A DNA stretch of 52,452 bases from Fusibacter sp. 3D3 (GTDB taxonomy: Bacteria; Bacillota; Clostridia; Peptostreptococcales; Acidaminobacteraceae), in the NCBI RefSeq assembly GCF_001748365.1, contig NZ_BDHH01000011.1, positions 117,677-170,128 of the forward strand. The letters run 5' to 3'. The notes under the pieces were generated by a model, which saw nothing but the letters and a program-made list of their open reading frames with translations, was not told the origin of the DNA and searched no databases. Within the stretch, counting starts at the first letter, position 1; every line of letters starts with the position of its first letter. Positions 25,983 to 34,840 of the stretch are shown here, piece by piece. The position numbers and the translations under genes were made by a program.

Positions 25983-28109
25983 TTAATTGTGCTTATAATT
26001 TAAAATGCGTGTGGCGTTCAGTACAGCCAGTAATGCGACCCCAACATCTCCGAAAATGGCAAGCCACATGGTGCCAAGTCCCATCACGCCTAGAATCATG
26101 ATCATTACTTTAACGGAAAGTGCGAAGATGATGTTTTGTGTGACGATCCGTTTAGTAAATTTTGAAATTGAGATGGCTGTGATGAGTTTTGAAGGTTCAT
26201 CGGTCATAAAGACGATGTCAGAAGCTTCTATAGCCGCATCACTACCAATGGATCCCATGGAGATACCCACATCAGCAAGTGTTAGTACGGGGGCATCGTT
26301 AATACCATCGCCTAAGAAAGCGATTTTTTTTCCTTGGGCTTTTAAGGCTTGCACCTGCCTAAATTTATCTTCTGGCAATAGCGCACTCTTATAATTTTCA
26401 ATAGAGAGTATTTGAGCCGTTTCTTTTGCTTGAAGTTCGCGATCTCCAGTGAGCATCCAGACTTCGTGATGGCTCTTTTTGAGCGCTTCAATGGTTTTCT
26501 TGCTGTCGACTTTTAACATATCTTCAAGGACGATTACGCCGACATATTTTTTGTTTTTAAAGAGATAGACAAGTGTTCCCCTTTGTTGAACTTCAGGTAC
26601 GGGAAGGTCATAAAGACTCCCAAGGGAGGCGTTTCCAGCGAGATATGTGGTGCTTGAAAGCGTTACTTGAACCCCTTTTCCGCTGATCTCTTCCACGGTA
26701 TCACCCGTTATTGTCTCAAGAACAGAAAGGTTTTCGTGTTCGGATATATACTGGATGATAGATTTAGCAATAGGGTGGTTTGAATGTCTTTCACACATAT
26801 AGGCACTTTCTATGAGCTCTTTATGCGTTGCATCATTGGCAACGATTACTTGGCTCACTTCAAAACGGCCTTTAGTAAGTGTTCCTGTCTTATCAAAGAC
26901 AACAGTATCGATTTGGCTTAAAGCTTCTAGGTAGTTGCTGCCTTTCACAAGAATACCGTTTTTAGAAGCCGTACCAATACCGCTAAAAAAGCCAAGAGGA
27001 ACAGATAATACAAGTGCACATGGACATGAAATAACAAGGAAAATCAAACTTCTATAGAGCCATTCATGAAAATGAGCACCAGAGATCAAAAATGGCGGCA
27101 CGATCGCAATGAAAGCTGCAATACCCACAACAATTGGGGTGTAAATCCGAGCAAATTTTGTGATAAAATGTTCCGTTTTTGCTTTTTGACCACTGGCATT
27201 TTCGACGAGGTCGAGTATCCTAGCCACGGTTGAATCCTTATAGAGCTTTGAAACCTTCATCTTAACAACCGCGTTCATAACCACAGTACCGCTGAGTACG
27301 TTATCGCCAATGCCATAGCTTATTGGCATGGATTCTCCAGTAAGAGCAGATGTATCAATCATGGTACGCCCCTCGACGATGGTGCCGTCAATCGGTATAC
27401 GCATGCCTGGTTTTACTAAAATAATGTCGCCAATGGACACTTCTTCAGGCGGCACTTCTCTTTGTGAATGGCCTTCAACAACAATAGCCTTGTCAGGCTT
27501 AAGATTTATAAGCGATTTAATGGCATTTCTTGAATGATTGACAGCTAAGTCTTCAAAAAATTCACCAATTTCATAAAATATCATAACCGCAACGGCTTCA
27601 GGATATTCTCCAATGCCTATTGCGCCAAAAGTGGCGATGGACATGAGAAAATTTTCATCGAAAATTTGCCCTTTTAATATATTTCTTAGAGATTTGTATA
27701 AGACTCGGTGTCCGGAAATCACATATGCGATGCCTAGCAAACCCAATTTGATCTCAAATAGCGGTGCCACGAAAGAGCCAAAGAAAAGCGTTAAACTAAG
27801 GCCTAAGCGAATGAGTTCTTTATGGGTATGTGATTTATGTGCGTCGGCAGTTTCCTTTGAATTTGAATCTGATTTTAAGAGAACTTTAACATCGGGTTCC
27901 AGATCAGTGACAATCTTCTCAATTTCTTTAATTTTTAAAGAGGAATCTTGTTTTGAAAGTTGTTTTTCATCGTATTCAAAAGTCAATTTAGATTGAGAAA
28001 AGTCCAAATTGACTTTACTTAGACCGACGATATTTTTGGTTTTAGTTTCGATTTTTGCAGCGCAATTGGCACAGCCAAGGCCTTCGAGATATAAATTTAC
28101 TTTTGTCAT
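25983..28109 (-). CDS. cadA: Heavy-metal P1B-type ATPase (Zn/Cd/Pb exporter)
   Basis: Pumps divalent soft metals out of the cell using ATP. A 708-residue protein with an N-terminal metal-binding domain (GLGCANCAAK, Cys13 and Cys16), a short His-rich linker (DAHKSHTHKE), six to eight membrane helices, the CPC metal channel motif in SCPCALVLS, the phosphorylated Asp in FDKTGTLTKG, HSNHPIAKS (HP motif), and GDGINDAPVL near the C-terminus. The CPC plus the linked CadC-type regulator favour Zn/Cd/Pb over copper. It is the second gene of the operon, 12 bases after cadC. Confidence 0.93.
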   Translation of the reverse strand: MTKVNLYLEGLGCANCAAKIETKTKNIVGLSKVNLDFSQSKLTFEYDEKQLSKQDSSLKIKEIEKIVTDLEPDVKVLLKSDSNSKETADAHKSHTHKELIRLGLSLTLFFGSFVAPLFEIKLGLLGIAYVISGHRVLYKSLRNILKGQIFDENFLMSIATFGAIGIGEYPEAVAVMIFYEIGEFFEDLAVNHSRNAIKSLINLKPDKAIVVEGHSQREVPPEEVSIGDIILVKPGMRIPIDGTIVEGRTMIDTSALTGESMPISYGIGDNVLSGTVVMNAVVKMKVSKLYKDSTVARILDLVENASGQKAKTEHFITKFARIYTPIVVGIAAFIAIVPPFLISGAHFHEWLYRSLIFLVISCPCALVLSVPLGFFSGIGTASKNGILVKGSNYLEALSQIDTVVFDKTGTLTKGRFEVSQVIVANDATHKELIESAYMCERHSNHPIAKSIIQYISEHENLSVLETITGDTVEEISGKGVQVTLSSTTYLAGNASLGSLYDLPVPEVQQRGTLVYLFKNKKYVGVIVLEDMLKVDSKKTIEALKKSHHEVWMLTGDRELQAKETAQILSIENYKSALLPEDKFRQVQALKAQGKKIAFLGDGINDAPVLTLADVGISMGSIGSDAAIEASDIVFMTDEPSKLITAISISKFTKRIVTQNIIFALSVKVMIMILGVMGLGTMWLAIFGDVGVALLAVLNATRILNYKHN

Positions 28110-28121
28110 GGGATCACCTGC

Positions 28122-28478
28122 TTATTTGTGGACAACATGATCGATGCCTTGTGTGAGTATTGTCAAGACATGATCATCATCTAATGAGTAATAAACGACT
28201 TTACCTTCTTTCCTGTTTTTCACGAGACCAGCTTGCTTTAAAACACGAAGTTGATGCGAAATGGCAGATTGCGTCATTCCAAGAGATTCGGATATATCGT
28301 AGACACAAAACTCAGACGTAATGAGGAGATGCAAAATTTTTATGCGCGTAGTATCTCCAAAAACTTTAAAAATATCGGCCACTGCATTCGCCATATCGTT
28401 TTCGATCATAACGTGAGCGCCATTGCTTATGGCCTCTTCTAATACACGAGAACATTTACAAACCTTTTGTTCGGTCAT
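28122..28478 (-). CDS. cadC: ArsR/SmtB-family metal sensor, CadC-like
   Basis: Winged-helix repressor of 118 residues that should leave DNA when it binds metal. The recognition helix region is MTQSAISHQLRVLKQAGLV. The alpha-5 zinc site is intact and CzrA-like: Asp101, His103, His114, His117. The alpha-3N cadmium site of CadC is incomplete: Cys58 is present in SEFCVYD, but the next position is Tyr60 instead of Cys; the N-terminus offers Cys7 and Cys9. This suggests zinc sensing through alpha-5, or an altered cadmium site. It is the first gene of the cadC-cadA operon, preceded by a repeat-rich operator. Confidence 0.88.
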   Translation of the reverse strand: MTEQKVCKCSRVLEEAISNGAHVMIENDMANAVADIFKVFGDTTRIKILHLLITSEFCVYDISESLGMTQSAISHQLRVLKQAGLVKNRKEGKVVYYSLDDDHVLTILTQGIDHVVHK

Positions 28479-28511
28479 TATAATACCTTAATCCTTTCAT
28501 AATAGGTTTAG

Positions 28512-28548
28512 AACATATGAACATATGAACGTATGAACAACTGCTCAT
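28512..28548 (-). promoter_or_regulatory. cadC operator/promoter with 8-bp direct repeats
   Basis: Three head-to-tail units, ATGAACAT, ATGAACGT and ATGAACAA (28517-28540), with a weaker fourth before them. An imperfect palindrome, ATGAACAACTGCTCAT (28533-28548), resembles ArsR/SmtB operators. On the minus strand TTGTTC and TATGTT, 17 bases apart, make a possible promoter that the repeats fill. Operator role is inferred. Confidence 0.5.
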
Positions 28549-28601
28549 GTATAGTATAATCCTCTTCAACTTAAAAATCAATAGCACTCGGCATTAAATT
28601 T

Positions 28602-28642
28602 AAAAAAATCTCAATTCTGGACGTTCGGAATTGAGATTTTTT
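28602..28642 (-). terminator. Intrinsic terminator of the M3 peptidase gene
   Basis: Fifteen-base complementary arms (28602-28616 and 28628-28642) with flanking A and T runs. Confidence 0.85.
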
Positions 28643-28648
28643 GGATTT

Positions 28649-30808
28649 CTAAAATCGATCATCAAAGGGATCATATCTTTTGGATGCGTGCAAGTATTCT
28701 CTTTCTAGTTGTTTTAGTTTTTTGGATTTGGACACATAAAGTATAGTTATTACAATAGAATAAATGAAAATGAAAAGCATGAAGAGGAGTAAGCCATAAC
28801 CTAAAGCTTCATAGAGGGCATCATCTGGATCTTCACGAGTATCTCCGCTCGACGCTGTGCTTTCCGTCTTAAGTGCATCGTAGTCCTTATACGCCCTTTT
28901 TATCTCATCGGGCGTGTATAAATAGTCAAGTGCAGGATGAGTATCATAATACTTAAGTGCCTCTAGGGTCTGGTCCATTTCTTCAAGTAAACTTTCAAAA
29001 TGTGCAAAGAGAGTCGTGTAGAATTCAGGGCTATTCAAATCAATTTTTAGATTTGCCATTTGTTCCGTTGGAGATGATGAAGCGCCACTCTTTAAAAAGT
29101 CTAGATACACCTTTTGATAAGCATCACCTTCGCTGGTGAGATGATCCTTAATGGCAGTAGAGGCAGCGATACTCATTGCATATGAATAAACATAGAAAGT
29201 TTGATACATATGTGGAATCTGCATCCATTGATATTGGTAAGCGTCATCTAAGATAACACGATCACCATAATAATCTTTAGAAGTTTCAAGCCAAAGTGCA
29301 TTTAATTTATCGAGTGAAAGTGGGTTGCCCATTTCTGCTTCATCATAAACACGCATTTCAAAATCAGCTAAAATCGTTTGCATGAAGAACGTCTCGTAGT
29401 AGAGTTCAATTTCTTTTTCTAAATAAAAGAGCTTGAGTTCGTCATCATCAGCTTTGTTTTTTAAGGACTCAAGTAACAAAAGCTCATTTAGAGTTGATGT
29501 GGCTTCTGAAGGAAATGAACCGACACTCGTGTCAAAATAAGTTTGATTTTCAGTTGTATACAACTGATGCATTGCATGGCCAAGTTCATGAGCTAGTGTG
29601 GACTCGCTTGAAAAATCATCTGTGTAGTTGAGCAACACATAAATTGGTGCGTCATAAGCACCCCAAGTATACTGTGAGTTGGTTTTAAAGTCGCCGGGGT
29701 AAACGTCGATATTGCCACTTTGTAGAAATTGATTGAGCCCCTCAATGTATGACTCTCCAAGTGGAGAAAGTGCCTCTAAGACCTCTTGAATACCATCTTC
29801 ATAAGAAACCTCTGCATAGTAAGAACTTGCGTAGGGAAGATGAAAATCAGAACTGTGGAGTGCTTCATAGCCAAGAGATTTTTGTTTAATATGATTAAAT
29901 TGTTGAATTAATGTAGCGTTTGCACGTGCAGTTTTGATGAGATTTCTGTATTGGTCAGGTTCAATTATGCCAGAAGTTGCATATTCTAGAACTGAGTCGT
30001 AACCGCGTGATTTAGAGAGAAATATATTCTTTTGAACTTCTGCTATAAAAACACTTGCAATGGTATTGGCGTGCATGCTATAGGGTTTCATATAGGCGTC
30101 ATTTGCTTTGAGACGATCTTCCAGTTGATCACTATAAAAATAAATGGTATCTATATCAAAATCAAAGAGGCGAGTTTCACCAAGGGGATTTAAAAATTCA
30201 TCATAGTGGACATCCGAAATGGTGAGCTGGTCATAGATCTCTTTCGGCATTTCAGAGAATTCTGTGGCATAGGCTAAGATGCTTTCTGCTTCTTCTGCGA
30301 GAATGTAAGGTCTAGCATCCACAAGTGATAAGAAATAATTTTTAAAAGGCTCAAATTGTTTAAGCTTGGCCAACTGGATAAGATCATTATCAGAGTATGT
30401 CATGAGTTCGGGCTTAACATAAGCCACGACCTCTTCTAAATTGGCATAGGCATCCATAGCTGTAGAAAAATATTCTTGGTAATTGGAATTGGTGGTATCG
30501 GTATCCTGAAGCATAGAAGCATAAATATAGAGTTTATCGCTCATGATGGAAGCCTCTAAATAAAGCGATAAACAGTCTTCTAATTGACCAGCATCTGCGA
30601 GATGGCCCTTGAATTTTTCGAGTTCTGGGATAATCTTTTTATTGAGATTTTCCACGCTGTCATTAAATTCAGATTCGCTCGCAAAGATTTTTGTGAGGTC
30701 CCATTCGGTTGGATAATCCGCAGCAAATGAAAAGGTGTTGAAAATGAGCAATATAGAGATTGTGAGTACTATTGATTTTTGAATATACTTTGGTAGAAAA
30801 GTAGACAT
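28649..30808 (-). CDS. Exported, membrane-anchored M3-family oligoendopeptidase (PepF-like)
   Basis: A 719-residue zinc oligopeptidase. Residues about 30-640 match oligoendopeptidase F, with HELGH at 407-411 and the third ligand Glu435 in PSEATSTLNE. Unlike the normal cytoplasmic PepF (about 600 residues), it has a signal peptide at 1-29 (hydrophobic core then FSFAA) and a C-terminal tail with a hydrophobic segment at about 672-695 followed by Lys/Arg-rich cytoplasmic residues. It should therefore sit outside the membrane, anchored at its C-terminus, and cut peptides at the cell surface. GGAGG before the ATG fixes the start, so the signal peptide is genuine. Single gene with its own terminator. 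Confidence 0.85.
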   Translation of the reverse strand: MSTFLPKYIQKSIVLTISILLIFNTFSFAADYPTEWDLTKIFASESEFNDSVENLNKKIIPELEKFKGHLADAGQLEDCLSLYLEASIMSDKLYIYASMLQDTDTTNSNYQEYFSTAMDAYANLEEVVAYVKPELMTYSDNDLIQLAKLKQFEPFKNYFLSLVDARPYILAEEAESILAYATEFSEMPKEIYDQLTISDVHYDEFLNPLGETRLFDFDIDTIYFYSDQLEDRLKANDAYMKPYSMHANTIASVFIAEVQKNIFLSKSRGYDSVLEYATSGIIEPDQYRNLIKTARANATLIQQFNHIKQKSLGYEALHSSDFHLPYASSYYAEVSYEDGIQEVLEALSPLGESYIEGLNQFLQSGNIDVYPGDFKTNSQYTWGAYDAPIYVLLNYTDDFSSESTLAHELGHAMHQLYTTENQTYFDTSVGSFPSEATSTLNELLLLESLKNKADDDELKLFYLEKEIELYYETFFMQTILADFEMRVYDEAEMGNPLSLDKLNALWLETSKDYYGDRVILDDAYQYQWMQIPHMYQTFYVYSYAMSIAASTAIKDHLTSEGDAYQKVYLDFLKSGASSSPTEQMANLKIDLNSPEFYTTLFAHFESLLEEMDQTLEALKYYDTHPALDYLYTPDEIKRAYKDYDALKTESTASSGDTREDPDDALYEALGYGLLLFMLFIFIYSIVITILYVSKSKKLKQLEREYLHASKRYDPFDDRF

Positions 30809-30990
30809 GAGTGCCTCCGTTTATATATTTGTGATGGTGTCTTAACTTTGATATAATAAGAATGGTGGACGACAAAGTGTTTCGTAGGGTTAGGGTGAGT
30901 TTCACTACAGACCCTCCTATCCCGTATGCGATTATAGCAGAAAGATGTGGCCTTTCGGTGTCCATATAATAAGAAATAGGTGAGGGTAAC

Positions 30991-31353
30991 ATGAAAAAAT
31001 TACTATCTAAATGGATTATAGCAGCAGTTTCCATCTACTTAGCGAGCCAAGTGATAAATGGGTTTCAAGTATCTGGGTGGCAAGCTGCATTTGGTGCAGC
31101 TTTTGTCTTTGGACTTCTCAATTTTTCAATCAAACCCATTTTAAGTATTTTGACATTTCCAGTGACTTTAATAACATTTGGCCTATTTTTATTTGTGGTC
31201 AATGGTATTTTGGTTTATATACTTGGGATGCTTCTCAAGACGGTTCAAGTGTCGAGTTTATGGGATGCAATTTTAGCATCTGTTGTAATTTCAGTTTCAA
31301 CTATGGTGTTGAATACGATTTTTGGTGTTAAAGACCGTCATAAAAGGGACTAA
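30991..31353 (+). CDS. Phage holin family 4 / YvlD-like membrane protein
   Basis: A 120-residue protein with four hydrophobic segments (about 9-25, 33-50, 56-84, 88-112). The motif GLLNFSIKPILSILTFPVTL is the hallmark of the YvlD / four-TM 'phage holin' family. Despite the name these are common chromosomal proteins, often near envelope-stress genes; no phage genes are here. Function unknown. AGGTGAGGG lies before the ATG, and a terminator follows. It is divergent from the exported peptidase. Confidence 0.82.
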   Translation: MKKLLSKWIIAAVSIYLASQVINGFQVSGWQAAFGAAFVFGLLNFSIKPILSILTFPVTLITFGLFLFVVNGILVYILGMLLKTVQVSSLWDAILASVVISVSTMVLNTIFGVKDRHKRD

Positions 31354-31394
31354 TCGGAAAACGTGGTTCAAACGGTATTGTCTAGTTAAATTCT

Positions 31395-31436
31395 AAAAAA
31401 ACCTCTAATGATGGTTAAATCATTGGAGGTTTTTTT
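31395..31436. terminator. Bidirectional intrinsic terminator
   Basis: Near-perfect stem built on AACCTCTAATGAT / ATCATTGGAGGTT with A runs before and T runs after. It serves the YvlD-like gene and possibly the opposing marR gene. Confidence 0.85.
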
Positions 31437-31480
31437 GATCATTAGGGAGTCTTGACCTAATGACGAACTGACCATTAAAA

Positions 31481-31939
31481 CTAATTGCTCTTGTTGAGCA
31501 AAGTATCCGACAATGCGGAGTTAAGATTCGAGAAAGACTCATCTAATCGGTCTAAATCGCTTGTGTCTAATACTTCAAGCTGTTGGAACATCTCATTTGA
31601 AAAACGATCCAGCGTTGTTTCAACAATTGCTTTTCCTTTTTCGCTCAATGAAATGTAGTAGATTCGTTTATCTAAGGCATCGATCTCTTTTGTAAAATAG
31701 CCTTCATTAATGGCTGTCTTAATATATCTGCTACAATTTGGTAGAGAAATATCAAGCAATTCAGATACTTCGGAAATCATTAATTTTTTATGTCTATATA
31801 CGGTTTGAAGCATTTTAAATTCTAGCTTGCTAACATCTTGGTGTTTATTTTTCTTAAAGCTAGAGTGGATAACTTCTTCGTAGATATCATTGAAAATAAT
31901 GACTTGTTTAAGTATGCTGTTAATCTTGTTATCATTCAT
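31481..31939 (-). CDS. MarR-family transcriptional regulator
   Basis: A 152-residue winged-helix protein. The DNA-binding part is about 50-100 (KLMISEVSELLDISLPNCSR, then YIKTAINEGYFTKEIDALDK), with the wing at RIYYISLSEKGKAI. The DxR-type wing motif of MarR (DALDKRIYYISLSEKG) is present. No ligand can be inferred. It is a single gene next to proBA, with AAGGAG before the ATG. It does not resemble FabT, so I do not link it to the fab operator 7 kb away. Confidence 0.82.
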   Translation of the reverse strand: MNDNKINSILKQVIIFNDIYEEVIHSSFKKNKHQDVSKLEFKMLQTVYRHKKLMISEVSELLDISLPNCSRYIKTAINEGYFTKEIDALDKRIYYISLSEKGKAIVETTLDRFSNEMFQQLEVLDTSDLDRLDESFSNLNSALSDTLLNKSN

Positions 31940-32058
31940 AAAATCACTCCTTATAATAGATTATAGAATTTTGAAGCCTTAAATGCAAGTAGAGTTTATT
32001 AAAAATTAATAATTTTGATTAAACAATAACAAGCAGAAGTAATTTCCACACAATGTAA

Positions 32059-33339
32059 CTAATCCCGAATTTGTCCTTGTCCATAAATAATATATTTGAT
32101 GGTTGTTAAAGCTTCAAGTCCCATTGGGCCCCTAGCATGTAGTTTTTGAGTACTTATACCTATTTCTGCTCCAAAACCGAACTGGTTACCATCTGTAAAG
32201 CGTGTAGAAGCATTGACATAAACCGCAGCTGAATCTACATGATTTAAAAAGTACTCAGAATGCGCATAATTTTCAGTGAGGATTGCTTCTGAATGATGTG
32301 TGCTAAATGTTTCAATGTGCTCAATCGCTTCCTTGATGTCAGTGACTGCTTTTATCGCAAGTTTGTAATCCAAATATTCGGTTTCCCAATCCGTCTCAGT
32401 TGCGAGGCTAATGTGATCCCCAAGTTTGTTGAAATTTTTCAGATGATTATAGCATTTATCACAAACAGCGACTTTAACATTTTCTAGATGTAGCGATTCT
32501 ACAATTGGAATGAGGTGAGAGTCCAAGTTTTTTTCGTGAAGCAATACGGTTTCAACTGCATTGCAAGCACCCGGTTTTTGAATTTTGGCGTTGAGGATAA
32601 TGTCGGTTGCATTGTCAATTGGATATTGATGGTCAACGAAAATATGACAATTTCCAGTGCCTGTTTCAATTACAGGGACTTTGGCATGTTCTAGAACAAA
32701 TTGTATGAGACCAGCGCCACCTCTTGGAATTACACAATCTAGAGATTTGAGGCCTAAGAACATTTTGATGAGTTCGCGATCAGAACTTGGAATAAGCTGA
32801 ACACAAGAAGTAGGAAGTGCTCTGAATTTAAGGGCTTCCTGAATGGCTTCAATCAATACGACGTTGGTATTGACGGCTTCTTTGCCCCCTTTTAAGATAA
32901 CCGAATTGCCGGTTTTTAAACAAAGTGTCGCAGCATCCACCGTAACATTGGGTCTAGATTCATAAATAATGCCGATGACGCCAAGGGGGACACGTCTAGC
33001 GCCTATGTTAAGACCAGCATCATTAATCCACATCTTATCCACAGTGCCCACGGGGTCCTTTAGAGCGACAGTTTGCTCAATGCCCTTTATCATATCTTGA
33101 ATGCGTTTTGAATCCAATCTGAGGCGATCTAGCATGGCTTCAGAAGTACCCGCTTGTTTTGCGTTTTTCATATCAATTTCATTTGCTTCTAAGATTTTAG
33201 ATTCAAAAATGAGGAGTTGCTTTCCAATCGTTTGCAAGAGTCTGTTTTTATCTGTTGAGCTCAGCGTTCTAAGCCTCACAGCGGCCTCTTTGGATTCGAA
33301 GCCCATCTGTTCTAGCATCTTTTTATAATCGTTTATCAT
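32059..33339 (-). CDS. proA: Gamma-glutamyl phosphate reductase
   Basis: Second enzyme of proline synthesis: reduces gamma-glutamyl phosphate to glutamate semialdehyde with NADPH. Length 426 is typical. The aldehyde-dehydrogenase-fold catalytic Cys lies in KIQKPGACNAVET (about 248-260). Other landmarks are VPLGVIGIIYESRPNVTVDA, LKGGKEAVNTN, and the C-terminal RGPMGLEALTT. It follows proB by 23 bases with GGAGG before the ATG. Confidence 0.95.
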   Translation of the reverse strand: MINDYKKMLEQMGFESKEAAVRLRTLSSTDKNRLLQTIGKQLLIFESKILEANEIDMKNAKQAGTSEAMLDRLRLDSKRIQDMIKGIEQTVALKDPVGTVDKMWINDAGLNIGARRVPLGVIGIIYESRPNVTVDAATLCLKTGNSVILKGGKEAVNTNVVLIEAIQEALKFRALPTSCVQLIPSSDRELIKMFLGLKSLDCVIPRGGAGLIQFVLEHAKVPVIETGTGNCHIFVDHQYPIDNATDIILNAKIQKPGACNAVETVLLHEKNLDSHLIPIVESLHLENVKVAVCDKCYNHLKNFNKLGDHISLATETDWETEYLDYKLAIKAVTDIKEAIEHIETFSTHHSEAILTENYAHSEYFLNHVDSAAVYVNASTRFTDGNQFGFGAEIGISTQKLHARGPMGLEALTTIKYIIYGQGQIRD

Positions 33340-33362
33340 AATAAGCCTCCGTTATAGTCTAT

Positions 33363-34160
33363 TCAATATGAGTTGCTAAAGTGAAAAAAGGTTCCCAATT
33401 TTTCGCCTTCAAGCGTTCTATCAAGAATATGATCTACTTGACTGTTGATGATGAGTAAATTGATTTTTGAAGGTGCAAGGAGTCTGGCGGCATTGAATTT
33501 TGTAATCATACCTCCTGTACCTACTGAAGTGTTGGAATCGCTTGCGTCTATTTTATCAAGTGCTCTGATGTCATCAATTTCAAAAATTTGAACAGCATCT
33601 GGATTTTGTCTTGGATCTTTATCGTACACGCCGTTGATATCTGACAGGATAATTAAGCATTCAAAGGAAATCATTTTACAGACTTCAGCAGAGAGTGTAT
33701 CGTTGTCACCTACTTTTATTTCGTCTATGGCAACCACATCATTTTCATTGATGATGGGTATAATATTGTGTTTGATTAATGTATTCAATGCATTTGTACA
33801 GTGTTCTCGACGTGTTTCTTCATACATGTCTTCTTTGGTTAAGAGAACCTGAGCTACGGTAATACCGTATTCAGAGAAGAATTTTTCATACATGTGCATG
33901 AGAGTGCTTTGACCAACTGCAGCTGCAGCCTGCTTCTCGGGGATCGATTGGGGGCGCTCGCTCAAATGCATCTTACCCATACCAGCCGCTATAGCACCTG
34001 AAGAGACGACGATGACTTTTTTACCACTATTGTGAATATTGACAATCTGTCGGACCAAGGACTCCATCTTCCACAAATCAATCAACCCACTTTCGTGCGT
34101 GAGTGATGAAGAGCCAATCTTGATTACGATTTTATTTTGAGTAGTGACCTTTTGACGCAT
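33363..34160 (-). CDS. proB: Glutamate 5-kinase (short form, no PUA domain)
   Basis: First enzyme of proline synthesis: phosphorylates glutamate. The 265 residues hold only the amino-acid-kinase domain: KIGSSSLT near 13-20, VSSGAIAAGM near 53-62, INENDVVAID near 139-148, and VGTGGMITKFNAA near 216-228. The C-terminal PUA domain of the E. coli enzyme (367 residues) is missing, as in some other bacteria; the chain ends naturally before a TAA. It leads the proBA pair; G-rich Shine-Dalgarno before the ATG. Confidence 0.94.
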   Translation of the reverse strand: MRQKVTTQNKIVIKIGSSSLTHESGLIDLWKMESLVRQIVNIHNSGKKVIVVSSGAIAAGMGKMHLSERPQSIPEKQAAAAVGQSTLMHMYEKFFSEYGITVAQVLLTKEDMYEETRREHCTNALNTLIKHNIIPIINENDVVAIDEIKVGDNDTLSAEVCKMISFECLIILSDINGVYDKDPRQNPDAVQIFEIDDIRALDKIDASDSNTSVGTGGMITKFNAARLLAPSKINLLIINSQVDHILDRTLEGEKLGTFFHFSNSY

Positions 34161-34305
34161 ATTAACCCCCCCTAAAAATTTCGGAAATGTAACAATTGTA
34201 TCGACGCATTATATCAAAAAAAAGCCCTTTAGTAAAGTCATACACTTAAAAACTCTCAAAAATTGCTTTTGAACGCACATAGAGGATAATCTCAATTGAA
34301 GATTG

Positions 34306-34335
34306 AAAAAAAGTTCCCTCGAGTGGGGAACTTTC
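34306..34335 (-). terminator. Terminator of the fab operon
   Basis: Stem AAAGTTCCC / GGGAACTTT with a short loop; on the minus strand it is followed by a run of T. Confidence 0.8.
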
Positions 34336-34348
34336 TATCATTATCTAA

Positions 34349-34783
34349 TCATGATCCAATCATAAAGGAGAGTTCCGCTTCACATGCAACTTTGCCATCG
34401 ACTTTTGCAACGGCTTTGCCCACACCGAAGTTGGCTCTCGATTTAATGATTTCTATTTCAAGAGATAAAGTATCACCAGGGATTACCTTTCTCCTAAATT
34501 TGCAGTTATTGATGCCTGCAAAGTAAGCGATTTTTCCCATGTTTTCTGCTTTTTTAAGAAGGACTACTGCACCTACTTGCGCAAGGGCTTCCACGATGAG
34601 TACGCCTGGCATTACATGTTCCTGAGGAAAATGACCTTGAAAGAAATACTCGTTTGCAGTGACATTTTTGATGCCCACTGCACTTATACCTTCTTCAAGT
34701 GCTACGATCTTATCCACGAGCAAAAAAGGGTAACGGTGTGGAATGATTTCTTGAATTTGATTGCTATTTAATAGGGTTTCCAT
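34349..34783 (-). CDS. fabZ: 3-hydroxyacyl-ACP dehydratase
   Basis: Dehydrates 3-hydroxyacyl-ACP in fatty acid elongation. Hotdog-fold protein of 144 residues, with [11 protein letters not shown] at 16-26, catalytic His51 in [14 protein letters not shown] and Glu65 in VEALAQ. Last gene of the acpP-fabK-fabD-fabG-fabF-fabZ operon, followed by a terminator. GAGGAG before the ATG. Confidence 0.95.
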   Translation of the reverse strand: METLLNSNQIQEIIPHRYPFLLVDKIVALEEGISAVGIKNVTANEYFFQGHFPQEHVMPGVLIVEALAQVGAVVLLKKAENMGKIAYFAGINNCKFRRKVIPGDTLSLEIEIIKSRANFGVGKAVAKVDGKVACEAELSFMIGS

Positions 34784-34840
34784 GATAGTCTCCTCAATAA
34801 AACGATATCTTGATTTTTGAAACTCTAAAACACTTACTCA

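Noticed and set aside
27613-27996. Long plus-strand open frame opposite cadA
   Set aside because: No ribosome site, composition typical of a shadow frame, and it lies wholly within a well-supported gene.
25983-28109. CadA as a copper exporter
   Set aside because: The linked regulator is CadC/CzrA-like with a zinc site, and the copper-specific residues of CopA were not recognised; Zn/Cd/Pb is more likely.
30991-31353. Holin-like gene as a sign of a prophage
   Set aside because: The YvlD/holin-4 family is widespread in bacterial chromosomes, and no phage structural, integrase or lysin gene is nearby.
31481-31939. The MarR gene as the FabT that would bind the fab palindrome
   Set aside because: Its sequence does not resemble FabT proteins and proBA and the whole fab operon lie between it and the site.
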